Assembly: GCA_002372175.1 (NCBI GenBank)
Contig: DFIS01000035.1
Coordinates: forward strand, 10,952 to 74,951
Length of the DNA stretch: 64,000 nucleotides
DNA from: Solobacterium sp. UBA3691
GTDB lineage: Bacteria > Bacillota_I > Bacilli_A > Erysipelotrichales > Erysipelotrichaceae
Direction of reading: 5' to 3'
The notes beneath the pieces were generated by a model. The model did not search any database and was not told where the DNA came from. It was given only the letters and a program-made list of their open reading frames with translations. This document shows, piece after piece, positions 1-8,549 of the stretch (within the stretch, counting starts at the first letter, position 1; each line of letters opens with the position of its first letter). Both the position numbers and the translations under genes were made by a program.

Positions 1-251
1 CGAAGGAACAGGCGGCAGCGGAAGGCCGTGCAGAAGGCATAGCCCAGGGACGTGCAGAAGGCATCGCTGAAGGGCGTGCGGAAGGCCGTGCAGAAGGACG
101 TGCTGAGGGCCGTGCGGAAGCTATCGTATCGTTTGTTGATATACTTGAGCGCAGCGGTACAGAAAAAGAAAAGATCCGGGAACAGATCATGGAGACATTT
201 CATCTGAGCAGTGAAGAGTATGACCGGATCGTGTCAGGTAAACAGCAGTAA
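1..251 (+). CDS. C-terminal end of an Rpn-family (PD-(D/E)XK transposase-like) nuclease, 5' end outside window
   Basis: The open frame enters from the left edge (first full codon at 3) and stops at TAA 249-251, giving 82 residues. It begins with eight Gly-Arg/Ile-Ala-Glu/Gln tetrapeptide repeats and ends in a helical tail (IMETFHLSSEEYDRIVSG). Low-complexity AEGRAEG tails followed by a short helical end are known from Rpn/PDDEXK_2 proteins (the TIGR01784 group), and a complete Rpn gene lies at 11726. The catalytic N-terminal part is not in the window, so family membership is inferred from the tail alone. Confidence 0.6.
   Translation, partial: KEQAAAEGRAEGIAQGRAEGIAEGRAEGRAEGRAEGRAEAIVSFVDILERSGTEKEKIREQIMETFHLSSEEYDRIVSGKQQ
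24..119 (+). repeat. 12-bp coding tandem repeat (GRAE-type units, about 8 copies)
   Basis: Eight imperfect 12-base units of the type GGCCGTGCAGAA lie head to tail and encode Gly-Arg-Ala-Glu, with variants GIAQ and GIAE. The period is a multiple of three and stays in frame, so copy-number change would not break the protein. It is a protein repeat, not a CRISPR. Confidence 0.85.
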
Positions 252-255
252 CAGG

Positions 256-280
256 AAGGCTTCGGAAGAAGCCTTTATTA
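256..280. terminator. Hairpin between convergent genes
   Basis: A perfect 7-bp stem (AAGGCTT 256-262, AAGCCTT 269-275) with a 6-base loop is followed by a short T-rich stretch. It sits between the + strand Rpn tail and the end of the - strand AraC gene, so it can serve both directions. The T-run is weak. Confidence 0.6.
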
Positions 281-1525
281 TACCTGCATATCTTCCGGAG
301 CTTCCCGTTTCCGGTACTGTGCCGGGGAATAACCGGTAATATCACGGAAAGTGCGGATGAAGTAATTTGGTGTATTGAAGGCAAGCTTGTCTGCGATCTC
401 ACGTACGGAGAGTCTCGTTGTCTTCAGCAGGGTCTTGGCCCGTTCGACTTTGGCGGAGCGGATATAGGCGGAGAGAGACTGTCCGGTCTCCTTCCTGAAT
501 TTCTCCGTCAGGTAATACTCGGTATAGCCGGCCAGTGCCGCAAGATCGGCTGTGTATATCTTCCGGTCCAGACTGAGATTGATATAATCACAGCACTTCT
601 GGATGGCATGGGAATAGTTCGGATTGCTGTGGAGATAGTGGACCTGATAGACAAAATCATGGTACATGGCATAGGAAAGGGCCATGAGTTCTCCGGAATC
701 CCGGCAGTCCTCCGCAGACTGGATATAGGAATCGCCGAGCGGATAGGCAATGTCCGGGGACAGACCGCCGTCCATGGCAGCCCGCGAAACAAGCGTTGTA
801 AAGACAACGATGTTTGTCTTCATCTGCCGCAGGGGATCTCTGCCCCTGACCGGAACCCCGGAGCTTAATGCCGTACTGTTCTGCAGGGCATCCATATAAT
901 CGATATCTCCGCGTCTGACCGTATCCAGCATGGCTTTTTCGGAAATATATACCTTGGAGCGGTCACGGCCGGCGGCAGGAACCTCCGAAGAGGAATGTGT
1001 CCGGTAGCTTTCCTGCAGGGCCTGCAGGTCCAGTTTCTGCCCGGTCAGCGTATTGTGGATGATCAGCACGTAGCGGATGAATACGGCGTAGGACATCACC
1101 GGGAAATTGCTCAGATGACGGCAGAGATCATCGGACCAGGCTGAACTGACCGGATCTCTGATATACGCGATCAGACCGTTTCTGATCTGCGCCTCTTCGG
1201 GCGGGGCATAGAAGACAGGTCCGACCACAAAGACCAGATCCCGGTTGCGTTCTGACTCATACGTCAGAGCCCACTGTATGCCTATCGGAGAACCGATGAT
1301 CTCCGGGTATGTATTCTCGGTATCTCTGGCATAGGAGATGACCTTGTCCGTACCTCCGAAGGTATGAAAAGTCTGTTCCAGCAGATCATGTTCCTGTTGG
1401 GGACAGGAGGAAGCCACATAGTCTCCTTTTCTGTCATAACACCAGACATACAGTTTTTCGCTTTGCGGGAGAAGACTCTGAAAGAGTAACAGATTCTGTT
1501 CACCCTTAGTCATGGATGTCGCCAT
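278..1525 (-). CDS. AraC-family transcriptional regulator
   Basis: A 415-residue protein. The last ~100 residues form a standard AraC double helix-turn-helix: first HTH around 'TADLAALAGYTEYYL', second around 'SVREIADKLAFNTPNYF', closing with the conserved 'TGYSPAQYRK'. The N-terminal ~290 residues are not recognised and would sense the inducer; there is no membrane segment. The ATG at 1525 follows GAGGT at a spacing of about 8. It is divergent from the glycoside operon starting at 1712 and shares a 186-bp intergenic region with it, so it is the obvious candidate activator of that operon. Confidence 0.9.
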   Translation of the reverse strand: MATSMTKGEQNLLLFQSLLPQSEKLYVWCYDRKGDYVASSCPQQEHDLLEQTFHTFGGTDKVISYARDTENTYPEIIGSPIGIQWALTYESERNRDLVFVVGPVFYAPPEEAQIRNGLIAYIRDPVSSAWSDDLCRHLSNFPVMSYAVFIRYVLIIHNTLTGQKLDLQALQESYRTHSSSEVPAAGRDRSKVYISEKAMLDTVRRGDIDYMDALQNSTALSSGVPVRGRDPLRQMKTNIVVFTTLVSRAAMDGGLSPDIAYPLGDSYIQSAEDCRDSGELMALSYAMYHDFVYQVHYLHSNPNYSHAIQKCCDYINLSLDRKIYTADLAALAGYTEYYLTEKFRKETGQSLSAYIRSAKVERAKTLLKTTRLSVREIADKLAFNTPNYFIRTFRDITGYSPAQYRKREAPEDMQV

Positions 1526-1637
1526 AAAGTGTACCTCATTACCTGTGAAAATGTGATAATTCTGCTTATATTCAGTGTTTCTGATACTATAATAACCCGA
1601 ATAATTGTAATTTTATCCCTATTTTTTGGCTGTCTGA

Positions 1638-1668
1638 AGAAAACGCTTACATATACAATGCAATTGTA
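1638..1668 (+). promoter_or_regulatory. cre-like site plus small palindrome in the glycoside-operon promoter region
   Basis: AGAAAACGCTTACA (1638-1651) matches 13 of 14 positions of the CcpA catabolite-repression consensus TGWNANCGNTNWCA. Directly behind it is a perfect palindrome TACAAT-GCA-ATTGTA (1654-1668), whose left half can also serve as a -10 hexamer. The arrangement predicts carbon catabolite repression of the transporter/GH operon. A LacI-type paralogue could also bind the first site. Confidence 0.6.
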
Positions 1669-1711
1669 CAGTGCTTCAGGGGAAGCAGATAAAGAAAAGG
1701 AGAGATAACTC

Positions 1712-3226
1712 ATGACAAAGGATTCAATTACACAGACATCCACTGAGAGCGTGGAATACCGCCGCGCCAAACTCTGGCAGATCATTCTGGTAGCCTTCAA
1801 TGCCTTCAACGGCATGGCTGTATACTTCCTGATCGGTCTTGCCAGCTATTCCGCAAGTATCGGCTACGGCATTGCGACCCTGGCTGTCGGCGGACTGCTC
1901 ACCTTCACACGTATCTTCGATGCGATCACAGACCCGATCCTGGCCTTCCTGTATGACCGTGTCATGACGCCGTTCGGCAAGGTCCGTCCGCTGATGCTGG
2001 CGGGCTGGGCGATCCAGTGTGCAGGTCTTCTCTGCATGTTCAATTTCTTCTCCAGCAAGGGCCACGGGGTAGCGACATTCCTCGGCTTCTACATGCTGTA
2101 TGTCATCGGTTATACGATCATCAACATGACAGCACAGACACTGCCGGCTCTGATGACCAACGATCCCAAACAGCGTCCTACGGTAGGTGTATAGCAGACA
2201 GCACTGAACTACATCACACCGATGGCTCTGAACATCATCGTTTATACAAAGCTGATGCCGGCATACGGCGGCAGCTTCAACCAGGAATTCCTGAATGTCG
2301 TTACATGGCTGTGCGTAGGTATCTCCCTGATCGGTGTGATCCTCGTATGCATCGGTATCTCCGCATATGACAAGCCTGAGAACTTCGAAGGCATCGGCAA
2401 GACTGAGCATCTGAAGCTGAAGGACATGGTCGATGTTCTGAAGAACAACAAGCCTCTGCAGAGCTATATCATCTCGGCATCCTCCGATAAGGTCGCCCAG
2501 CAGGCATCTTCCGCATCCATCGTCAGCACGATGCTGAACGGTATCCTGATCGGCAATATGGGACTGGCAACGACCCTGAGCATGATCGGCATGCTGCCGT
2601 CGATTCTGTTTGCGGTATACGGTGCACGCTATGCCGGAAAGCACGGAAACAAGGAATCCATCGTTACCTGGACAAGAAACAGTCTGATTGCCAATGTGGT
2701 TATGATCCTGTTCTTCTGCATCGTCCGCTTCACCGTCGGGACACAGTCCATTGCCCATATGGGAATTCCAATGATCGTGTTTGTGACTCTGACATTTGTG
2801 GTCAACGGCTTTGCAATGTGCGTTACGACAGCCAATACCGGCTTCATGGCTGATATCATTGACTATGAACTCGACCGTTCCGGCAAGTATATTCCGGCGG
2901 TTGTCACAGGTACCTACAGCCTCGTAGACAAGATCGTCTCTTCGTTCTCCGCTGCCATCGCGACCGGCTGTGTAGCCCTGATCGGCTATACGACAACGAT
3001 GCCGCAGCCGGGTGATCCTTCCACATCAGGCGTCTTCTACATGACAATGTTCCTGAGATACGGTCTGGCGGTACTCGGCTTCCTCTGCACACTGTGGGCA
3101 ATGAAGAGCTGCAATCTTGACCGGAAGGAAATGGAAAGAGTACAGAAGGATATTGCGGACAGAAAAGAAGCAGCACAGGCAGAGTTCTTTGAGGAAGAAC
3201 TTCATAAGGGAGATGCACATGCGTAA
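1712..3226 (+). pseudogene. GPH-family sugar:cation symporter interrupted by in-frame TAG
   Basis: One continuous reading frame of 504 codons encodes a multi-spanning GPH (glycoside-pentoside-hexuronide) symporter, an inner-membrane sugar uptake carrier. Visible marks include 'TRIFDAITDPILAFLYDR' near residue 70 and 'NTGFMADIIDYE' in the second half, both typical of the family. Codon 161 is TAG (2192-2194), after 'QRPTVGV' and before 'QTALNYITPM'; the frame is otherwise perfect on both sides. A single transition (for example TGG or CAG to TAG) would explain it. The start at 1712 has AAGGAGA upstream. As written the product would be a 160-residue stub unless the stop is suppressed, reads through, or is a sequence error. 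It is first gene of the operon and overlaps the GH2 start by 8 bases. Confidence 0.85.
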
Positions 3227-5408
3227 AACAACAATACTGAAAGACAACTGGAAATTCCTGAAGGCAGATATCCCCTGTGAGACAGCGGTACAGTATGCTG
3301 CACAGGGAGAATCTGTGACCCTTCCGCATACCTGGAACGCTGAAGACGGCCAGGACGGGGGCAATGACTACCACAGAGGTGCATGCTGGTACGTGCGTGA
3401 GCTGAGCAAAGAGGAAACGGCAGGAGAGCGTCTTTTCCTGGAGTTTGCCGGGGCTGCGATGAGTGCCGATGTCTATCTCAACGGTACGCATCTCGTGCAT
3501 CATGACGGCGGATACTCCGCGTTCCGCTGTGAACTGACAGGACATCTCTCGGAAAAGAATATCCTGGCTGTACGTGTCGATAACAGTGATTCGAGAACGG
3601 TATATCCGCAGAAAGCAGACTTTACATTCTACGGCGGACTCTACCGTCCGGTCAGTCTGATTGCTGTCCCGGAAGAACACTTTGAACTGCTCAAGGACGG
3701 CACACCCGGCATCAAGGTCACACCGTTGGTCGATCTTGAAAAGAAATGCGCGCATGTGACCGTAGAGACATGGCATAACGGCACAAGCGTGGATATCACG
3801 GTCAACGGGGAAACAAAAACAGTAGAAAACAAAGCCGAGTTCGTGATCGAAGATGTCCATCTCTGGGACGGTCTTGATGATCCGTACCTGTATACCGCAA
3901 GTGCGAGGCTCAGCTCCGGCGATGAAGTCAGCACAAGATTCGGCTGCCGGGTATTCGCCTGTGATCCGCAGAAGGGCTTCTTCCTCAACGGACGAAGCTA
4001 TCCGCTGCGCGGGGTCAGCCGCCATCAGGACCTGAAGGGCAAAGGCAATGCGTTAAGTAAAGAAGACATGGCAGCTGACATGGCGATCATCCGTGAACTC
4101 GGGGCCAACACACTGCGTCTTGCCCACTACCAGCATGCCCAGGAGTTCTACGATCTCTGTGATGAAAACGGCATCGTCGTCTGGGCTGAGATCCCGTATA
4201 TCACGATGCATATGACAGAGGGCAGAGAGAATACCCTGACCCAGATGAAGGAACTGATCACGCAGTGCTACAACCATCCGTGCATCGCCGTGTGGGGTCT
4301 TTCCAACGAGATCACGGCAGCCAGTGCAGTCAACGAAGATCTGCTGGAAAACCACAGACTGCTGAATGAACTGTGCCACCGCATGGATCCGACAAGACTG
4401 ACGACGATGGCAGACGTCTTCATGCTGGAGACTGACAGTCCGATCCTCGATATCCCGGATATCAACAGCTACAACCTGTACTTCGGCTGGTATCTCGGAG
4501 AACTGGAACAGAACGATGAATTCTTTGATGAATATCATGAGAAGTATCCGGACAAGGTCATCGGTTTCTCGGAATACGGTGCTGATGCCAATCCTGCGTT
4601 CCATTCCTCACATCCGGAGAAGGGTGACTATACCGAAGAGTATCAGGCCCTGTATCATGAACATATGCTGAAGATGATCGAAGAACGTCCGTATCTCTGG
4701 GCAACACATGTCTGGAATCTGTTTGACTTTGCGGCAGACGGCAGAGACGAAGGCGGCAAGCACGGTGAGAACCAGAAGGGTCTTGTGACCTTTGACAGAC
4801 TGACCCGCAAGGATGCTTTCTGGCTGTACAAGGCAGCCTGGAACCATCAGGAGCCGTTTGTCCATCTCTGTTCCAAGCGCTATGTCAACCGCTGTGAGGA
4901 CGAGACCGAGATCAAGGTATACTCCAACCAGAGTGAAGTACGTCTGTATGTGGACGGTACATACTACGGTACGGAGACAGGCAGGACGATCTTCCGTTTC
5001 CGCATTCCGCTGCTTGGCAATCATGTGATCAAAGCGGAGAGCGGAGCCGTATCCGATACGATGTGCATCTGCAGAGTCAGTGAACCGGATGAAAGCTATA
5101 TCTTCAACAAGGCTGCCGCATCCGTGACCAACTGGTTTGACGCCGAAGAAGTCGACCCGGCATGTTTCTCGATCAAGGATACACTGGGCGAGATCAGAAC
5201 CAATCCGCAGGCAGGTGCTGTGCTTGAGGCAATGATGGCCAAAGGGGCATCTGAGCGCGGTGATGTGGCTGATGCAGTCAAGGACAACCCGGGATTGCAG
5301 AGAATGATGGCAAGAATGACCCTGATCTCTCTGCTTAAACAGAGCGGTGCGGATGAAGAAAGCATCAAGCAGGTCAACCGCATACTGCAGGGAATCAGAA
5401 AGAACTAA
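3219..5408 (+). CDS. Glycoside hydrolase family 2 (beta-galactosidase/glucuronidase type)
   Basis: A 729-residue cytoplasmic retaining glycosidase. Order: jelly-roll sugar-binding domain (about 1-165, 'HTWNAEDGQDGGNDY'), Ig-like domain, TIM barrel from about 270. The acid/base glutamate is in 'AVWGLSNE' (about residue 364) and the nucleophile in 'GFSEYGA' (about residue 452). A C-terminal domain of about 170 residues follows. I chose ATG 3219 because GGGAG lies 6 bases upstream; an in-frame ATG at 3213 is too close to it. The start overlaps the transporter stop (ATGCGTAA), indicating coupling. Beta-galactosidase, beta-glucuronidase or beta-xylosidase activity cannot be separated by eye. Confidence 0.9.
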   Translation: MRKTTILKDNWKFLKADIPCETAVQYAAQGESVTLPHTWNAEDGQDGGNDYHRGACWYVRELSKEETAGERLFLEFAGAAMSADVYLNGTHLVHHDGGYSAFRCELTGHLSEKNILAVRVDNSDSRTVYPQKADFTFYGGLYRPVSLIAVPEEHFELLKDGTPGIKVTPLVDLEKKCAHVTVETWHNGTSVDITVNGETKTVENKAEFVIEDVHLWDGLDDPYLYTASARLSSGDEVSTRFGCRVFACDPQKGFFLNGRSYPLRGVSRHQDLKGKGNALSKEDMAADMAIIRELGANTLRLAHYQHAQEFYDLCDENGIVVWAEIPYITMHMTEGRENTLTQMKELITQCYNHPCIAVWGLSNEITAASAVNEDLLENHRLLNELCHRMDPTRLTTMADVFMLETDSPILDIPDINSYNLYFGWYLGELEQNDEFFDEYHEKYPDKVIGFSEYGADANPAFHSSHPEKGDYTEEYQALYHEHMLKMIEERPYLWATHVWNLFDFAADGRDEGGKHGENQKGLVTFDRLTRKDAFWLYKAAWNHQEPFVHLCSKRYVNRCEDETEIKVYSNQSEVRLYVDGTYYGTETGRTIFRFRIPLLGNHVIKAESGAVSDTMCICRVSEPDESYIFNKAAASVTNWFDAEEVDPACFSIKDTLGEIRTNPQAGAVLEAMMAKGASERGDVADAVKDNPGLQRMMARMTLISLLKQSGADEESIKQVNRILQGIRKN

Positions 5409-5434
5409 ACAGCGAAAGGGACAAGGTGGATCAT

Positions 5435-6280
5435 ATGCGAAAAGGTATACAGCAGATCATGCTGGGAACAGTAACGAAAAACAGAGAACAGGCTCTCTCA
5501 TCCCTGAACAGGATCAGACAGGCCGGGTATGACGGAATCGAACTGAATCGTTTCATGATCCACCCCAGCTCCCTGATGGTAAGAGCTTTGACCAAGGCAG
5601 CCGGCATGCCCACAGGCAACGGCGGCAAGCTGGACTGGCATGAACTGGTCAGCACATCGGGACTCTCCGTGATCAGTCTCCATGCCGATCTTGGTTCACT
5701 CGAAAAGGAGACAGAGGCCGTGATCGAGGAAGCGAAAAGCTATCACACGGACACGGTCGTGATCACCGGCATGTACAGGTTTGACTACAGCGATGAGACA
5801 GCCGTAAATAACCTGGCGGAACGTCTGAATACCGTCGGCAGGACACTGAAGCAGAATGATCTGCAGCTGCTGTATCACAACCACAACGTCGAACTGCTGC
5901 AGGTAAAGCCGGGTGTGCGCGCGTATGACATCCTGCTCGAAAAGACTGATCCCGCGTGTGTTAACTTCGAATTTGACAGCTACTGGTTTACCGACGGCGG
6001 CGCTGACGCAAAGCAGTGGATGAGAAAGCTTGGCACACGGATGAAGCTCTGGCATATCAACGACCGCGGAAGCAGACAGTCCGGAGCCGCCATGACACCG
6101 ATCCTGAAAGCAGACAGTATGGAACTCGGCACCGGCAATATGGACCTGGACGGACTGAAGGAGATCGCCGCGGATAACGGTATTGAAGCTGTGATCCTGG
6201 AGAGTCACAGGAACTGGATCGACAAGGATCCGCTAAAGAGTATGGAGTTAAGTGCCGCTTGGCTGAATGAGAGGTTCTGA
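5435..6280 (+). CDS. Xylose isomerase-like TIM-barrel sugar (phosphate) isomerase/epimerase
   Basis: A 281-residue AP-endonuclease-2/xylose isomerase-like TIM barrel. Metal-ligand-type segments are visible: 'ISLHADLG', 'LLYHNHNVEL', 'VNFEFDSYW', 'LWHINDRG' and 'AVILESHRNW'. ATG 5435 has AAGGTGG 5 bases upstream; an in-frame GTG at 5426 is the alternative. The gene sits between GH2 and GH78 in the same operon and probably converts a released sugar or keto-sugar. C-glycoside deglycosylase alpha subunits share this fold, but no partner subunit gene is present, so I prefer the general isomerase call. Confidence 0.8.
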   Translation: MRKGIQQIMLGTVTKNREQALSSLNRIRQAGYDGIELNRFMIHPSSLMVRALTKAAGMPTGNGGKLDWHELVSTSGLSVISLHADLGSLEKETEAVIEEAKSYHTDTVVITGMYRFDYSDETAVNNLAERLNTVGRTLKQNDLQLLYHNHNVELLQVKPGVRAYDILLEKTDPACVNFEFDSYWFTDGGADAKQWMRKLGTRMKLWHINDRGSRQSGAAMTPILKADSMELGTGNMDLDGLKEIAADNGIEAVILESHRNWIDKDPLKSMELSAAWLNERF

Positions 6281-6281
6281 T

Positions 6282-8549
6282 ATGGAAACAGAAAGATATT
6301 ACGGTACATTGCCCGCAGTCTGGCAGGCAGAGTGGATCGATCCCGAACTGACGCATGATGCCTCTGTCAGACAGCCGGCATCGCTGCTGCGGAAGAGATT
6401 TACGGCAGAGCGAACAGAGAATGCCGTACTCTATATCACATGTCACGGTCTGTACGAGGCATGTCTTAACGGACAGCGTATCGGCAGACATGTACTGGCA
6501 CCCGGCACCGGCGATTACCGCAAACGCCTGTGTGTGCAGGCATATGACGTCAGTCAGATGCTTAGAGACGGAGAGAATGAACTGACGGTAACACTGGGAG
6601 ACGGCTGGTACCGCGGCAGTGTAGGTATTGACGGTCTGCGCAATTACTATGGCGAAGATCTGGCCCTGTTATGTCAGCTCGAAGCCGGCGGGAAGATGAT
6701 CCTCGGCAGTGACGGCAGCTGGGAAGCTTCACAAAGCGGTCCTGTCCGGGAAAACGATCTGCAGCAGGGTGAAAGCTATGATGCCCGTAAGGAAGAGATC
6801 ACCGACTGGCATGAGGTCACGGTCAAGGCATACGGGTACGCAAACCTGGCGGCAGAGGAAAGTGTCCCGGTGATCGAACAGGAGCGCTTTCCCGGCACGA
6901 TCATCCATACACCAAACGGTGAAACGGTCATCGACTTCGGACAGAACCTGGCCGGATATACGGAACTGCGCGTGAATGCCAAAGCCGGCGGGAAGATCAC
7001 ATTATGGCATGGCGAGACCCTGGATCAGAACGGGAATTTCACCCAGCTTAACTTCGATCCGGGAGACCGGAATAAAAACGGCGGAATCCCGCAGAAGATC
7101 GAATATATCTGTAAGGACGGTCTGAATGTGTACCATCCGTCTTTCTGTATCTTCGGCTTCCGTTATGCAAAGATCGAGACCGAGATCAGCCTCGATGATG
7201 CACAGTTTATCGCGATTGCCGTATACTCGGAAATGCCGCAGACAGGCTTCTTTGCCTGCGGCAATGAAGATGTCAACAGACTGTTTCTGAACAGTCTCTG
7301 GTCCATGCGTTCCAACTTCGTGGACATTCCGACCGACTGTCCGACAAGAGAGCGGGCAGGATGGACCGGTGATGCCGGTGTCTTTGCGCCGACAGCGGTA
7401 TATCTTGCGGACTGCTATCCGGTGCTGCGGAAGTGGCTCGGGGAGTGCCGCATGGCTCAGCACGAAGACGGACTTGTCGAGAATATTGCCCCGGTCAATA
7501 ACAGCGGCAGTATGATCTCGAACATGTTACAGGGATCAGCCGGCTGGGGCGATGCCTGTATCCTGGTGCCCTGGGCTCTGTATGAAGCCTACGGGAAGAA
7601 GGAGATTCTCGAAGAAAACTATGACATGATGAAGGGCTGGATGAGCTTCTGTGAGAAACGTGCACAGAAGACAAGGCTTGGAAACATGCGCAATCCGTAT
7701 AAGAAATATCTGGTCGATGAAGGCTTTCACTTCGGCGAGTGGTGCCAGCCGGATGTGGATAATACAGCCGAGATGAAGAAGACGATGATGCACGGCAATC
7801 CGGAGGTCGCTACGGCATACTACTTCCGTTCGGCATCCCTGCTGGCGCGTATTGCGAAGATCCTCGGGCACGATGACGATGCGAAGAAGTATGCCGGGAC
7901 AGCGGAGAACGCAAAGAAGGCATACCGGTATACCTGCACGAAAAACGGCAGGATCACTTCCGACAGACAGTGTGAGTATGTGCGTCCGCTGGCCTTCGGT
8001 CTGCTTGACGGCGAAGAGGCCAGGACGGCTGCCGCTATGCTCAACGAACTGGTAAAGAAGAACGGATATCACCTGAATACCGGGTTCCTGTCCACACCGG
8101 ATCTCTGCCGGGTACTGGCAGATCATGGCTTTACGGATACGGCTTACCGGCTGTTACTGCAGGAAGAGTGCCCGGGCTGGCTCTATGCCGTAAAGAAGGG
8201 CGCAACAACGATCTGGGAGACCTGGGACGGCATCCGTAACGACGGTACCGTGCATGATTCTCTGAATCACTATTCCTACGGTGCGATCAGCGGGTGGCTC
8301 TTCAGCGGTGTCTGCGGTATTCATCTCACCGAAGGAAAAGTGACTGTCAGGCCGCAGCCTTCGAAGATGCTTGGTCATGCCGAAGCTCGTTGGCTGTCAC
8401 CGGTCGGCACCATCGAAAGCTGCTGGCAGTACGGGGATGACAAACTGATCCTGGATATATCCGTACCATGTGCAGCAGAGATCATCCTGCCGGATAGTAC
8501 AATAGAAGATGTAAAGGAAGGTACATACCATTATGAAATACTTCTGTAA
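6282..8549 (+). CDS. Alpha-L-rhamnosidase, glycoside hydrolase family 78
   Basis: A 755-residue inverting rhamnosidase that releases terminal L-rhamnose from plant glycosides or rhamnogalacturonan pieces. Domain order: N-terminal beta domain with 'GLYEACLNGQRIG' and 'LTVTLGDGWYRG' (about 40-190), beta domain with 'VIDFGQNLAGY' (about 205-310), then the (alpha/alpha)6 barrel with the family signature 'DCPTRERAGWTGDAG' (about 350) and 'TTIWETWDG' (about 643), and a C-terminal beta domain. There is no signal peptide, so it acts inside the cell on imported oligosaccharides. ATG 6282 follows GAGAGG; an upstream in-frame start lies inside the previous gene. The gap to the upstream stop is 1 base. 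Confidence 0.92.
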   Translation: METERYYGTLPAVWQAEWIDPELTHDASVRQPASLLRKRFTAERTENAVLYITCHGLYEACLNGQRIGRHVLAPGTGDYRKRLCVQAYDVSQMLRDGENELTVTLGDGWYRGSVGIDGLRNYYGEDLALLCQLEAGGKMILGSDGSWEASQSGPVRENDLQQGESYDARKEEITDWHEVTVKAYGYANLAAEESVPVIEQERFPGTIIHTPNGETVIDFGQNLAGYTELRVNAKAGGKITLWHGETLDQNGNFTQLNFDPGDRNKNGGIPQKIEYICKDGLNVYHPSFCIFGFRYAKIETEISLDDAQFIAIAVYSEMPQTGFFACGNEDVNRLFLNSLWSMRSNFVDIPTDCPTRERAGWTGDAGVFAPTAVYLADCYPVLRKWLGECRMAQHEDGLVENIAPVNNSGSMISNMLQGSAGWGDACILVPWALYEAYGKKEILEENYDMMKGWMSFCEKRAQKTRLGNMRNPYKKYLVDEGFHFGEWCQPDVDNTAEMKKTMMHGNPEVATAYYFRSASLLARIAKILGHDDDAKKYAGTAENAKKAYRYTCTKNGRITSDRQCEYVRPLAFGLLDGEEARTAAAMLNELVKKNGYHLNTGFLSTPDLCRVLADHGFTDTAYRLLLQEECPGWLYAVKKGATTIWETWDGIRNDGTVHDSLNHYSYGAISGWLFSGVCGIHLTEGKVTVRPQPSKMLGHAEARWLSPVGTIESCWQYGDDKLILDISVPCAAEIILPDSTIEDVKEGTYHYEILL

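Noticed and set aside
24..119. Regular short repeats that could suggest a CRISPR or minisatellite
   Set aside because: The units are 12 bases without spacers, in frame, and encode a Gly-Arg-Ala-Glu tail typical of Rpn-type proteins.
1724..2758. Long open frame (344 codons) on the - strand opposite the transporter
   Set aside because: No homology, composition of a shadow frame (many Asp/Gln/His/Cys), and the + strand frame is a clear GPH transporter.
5435..6280. C-glycoside deglycosylase alpha subunit
   Set aside because: The fold fits, but the usual small beta-subunit gene is not next to it; a general sugar isomerase/epimerase call is safer.
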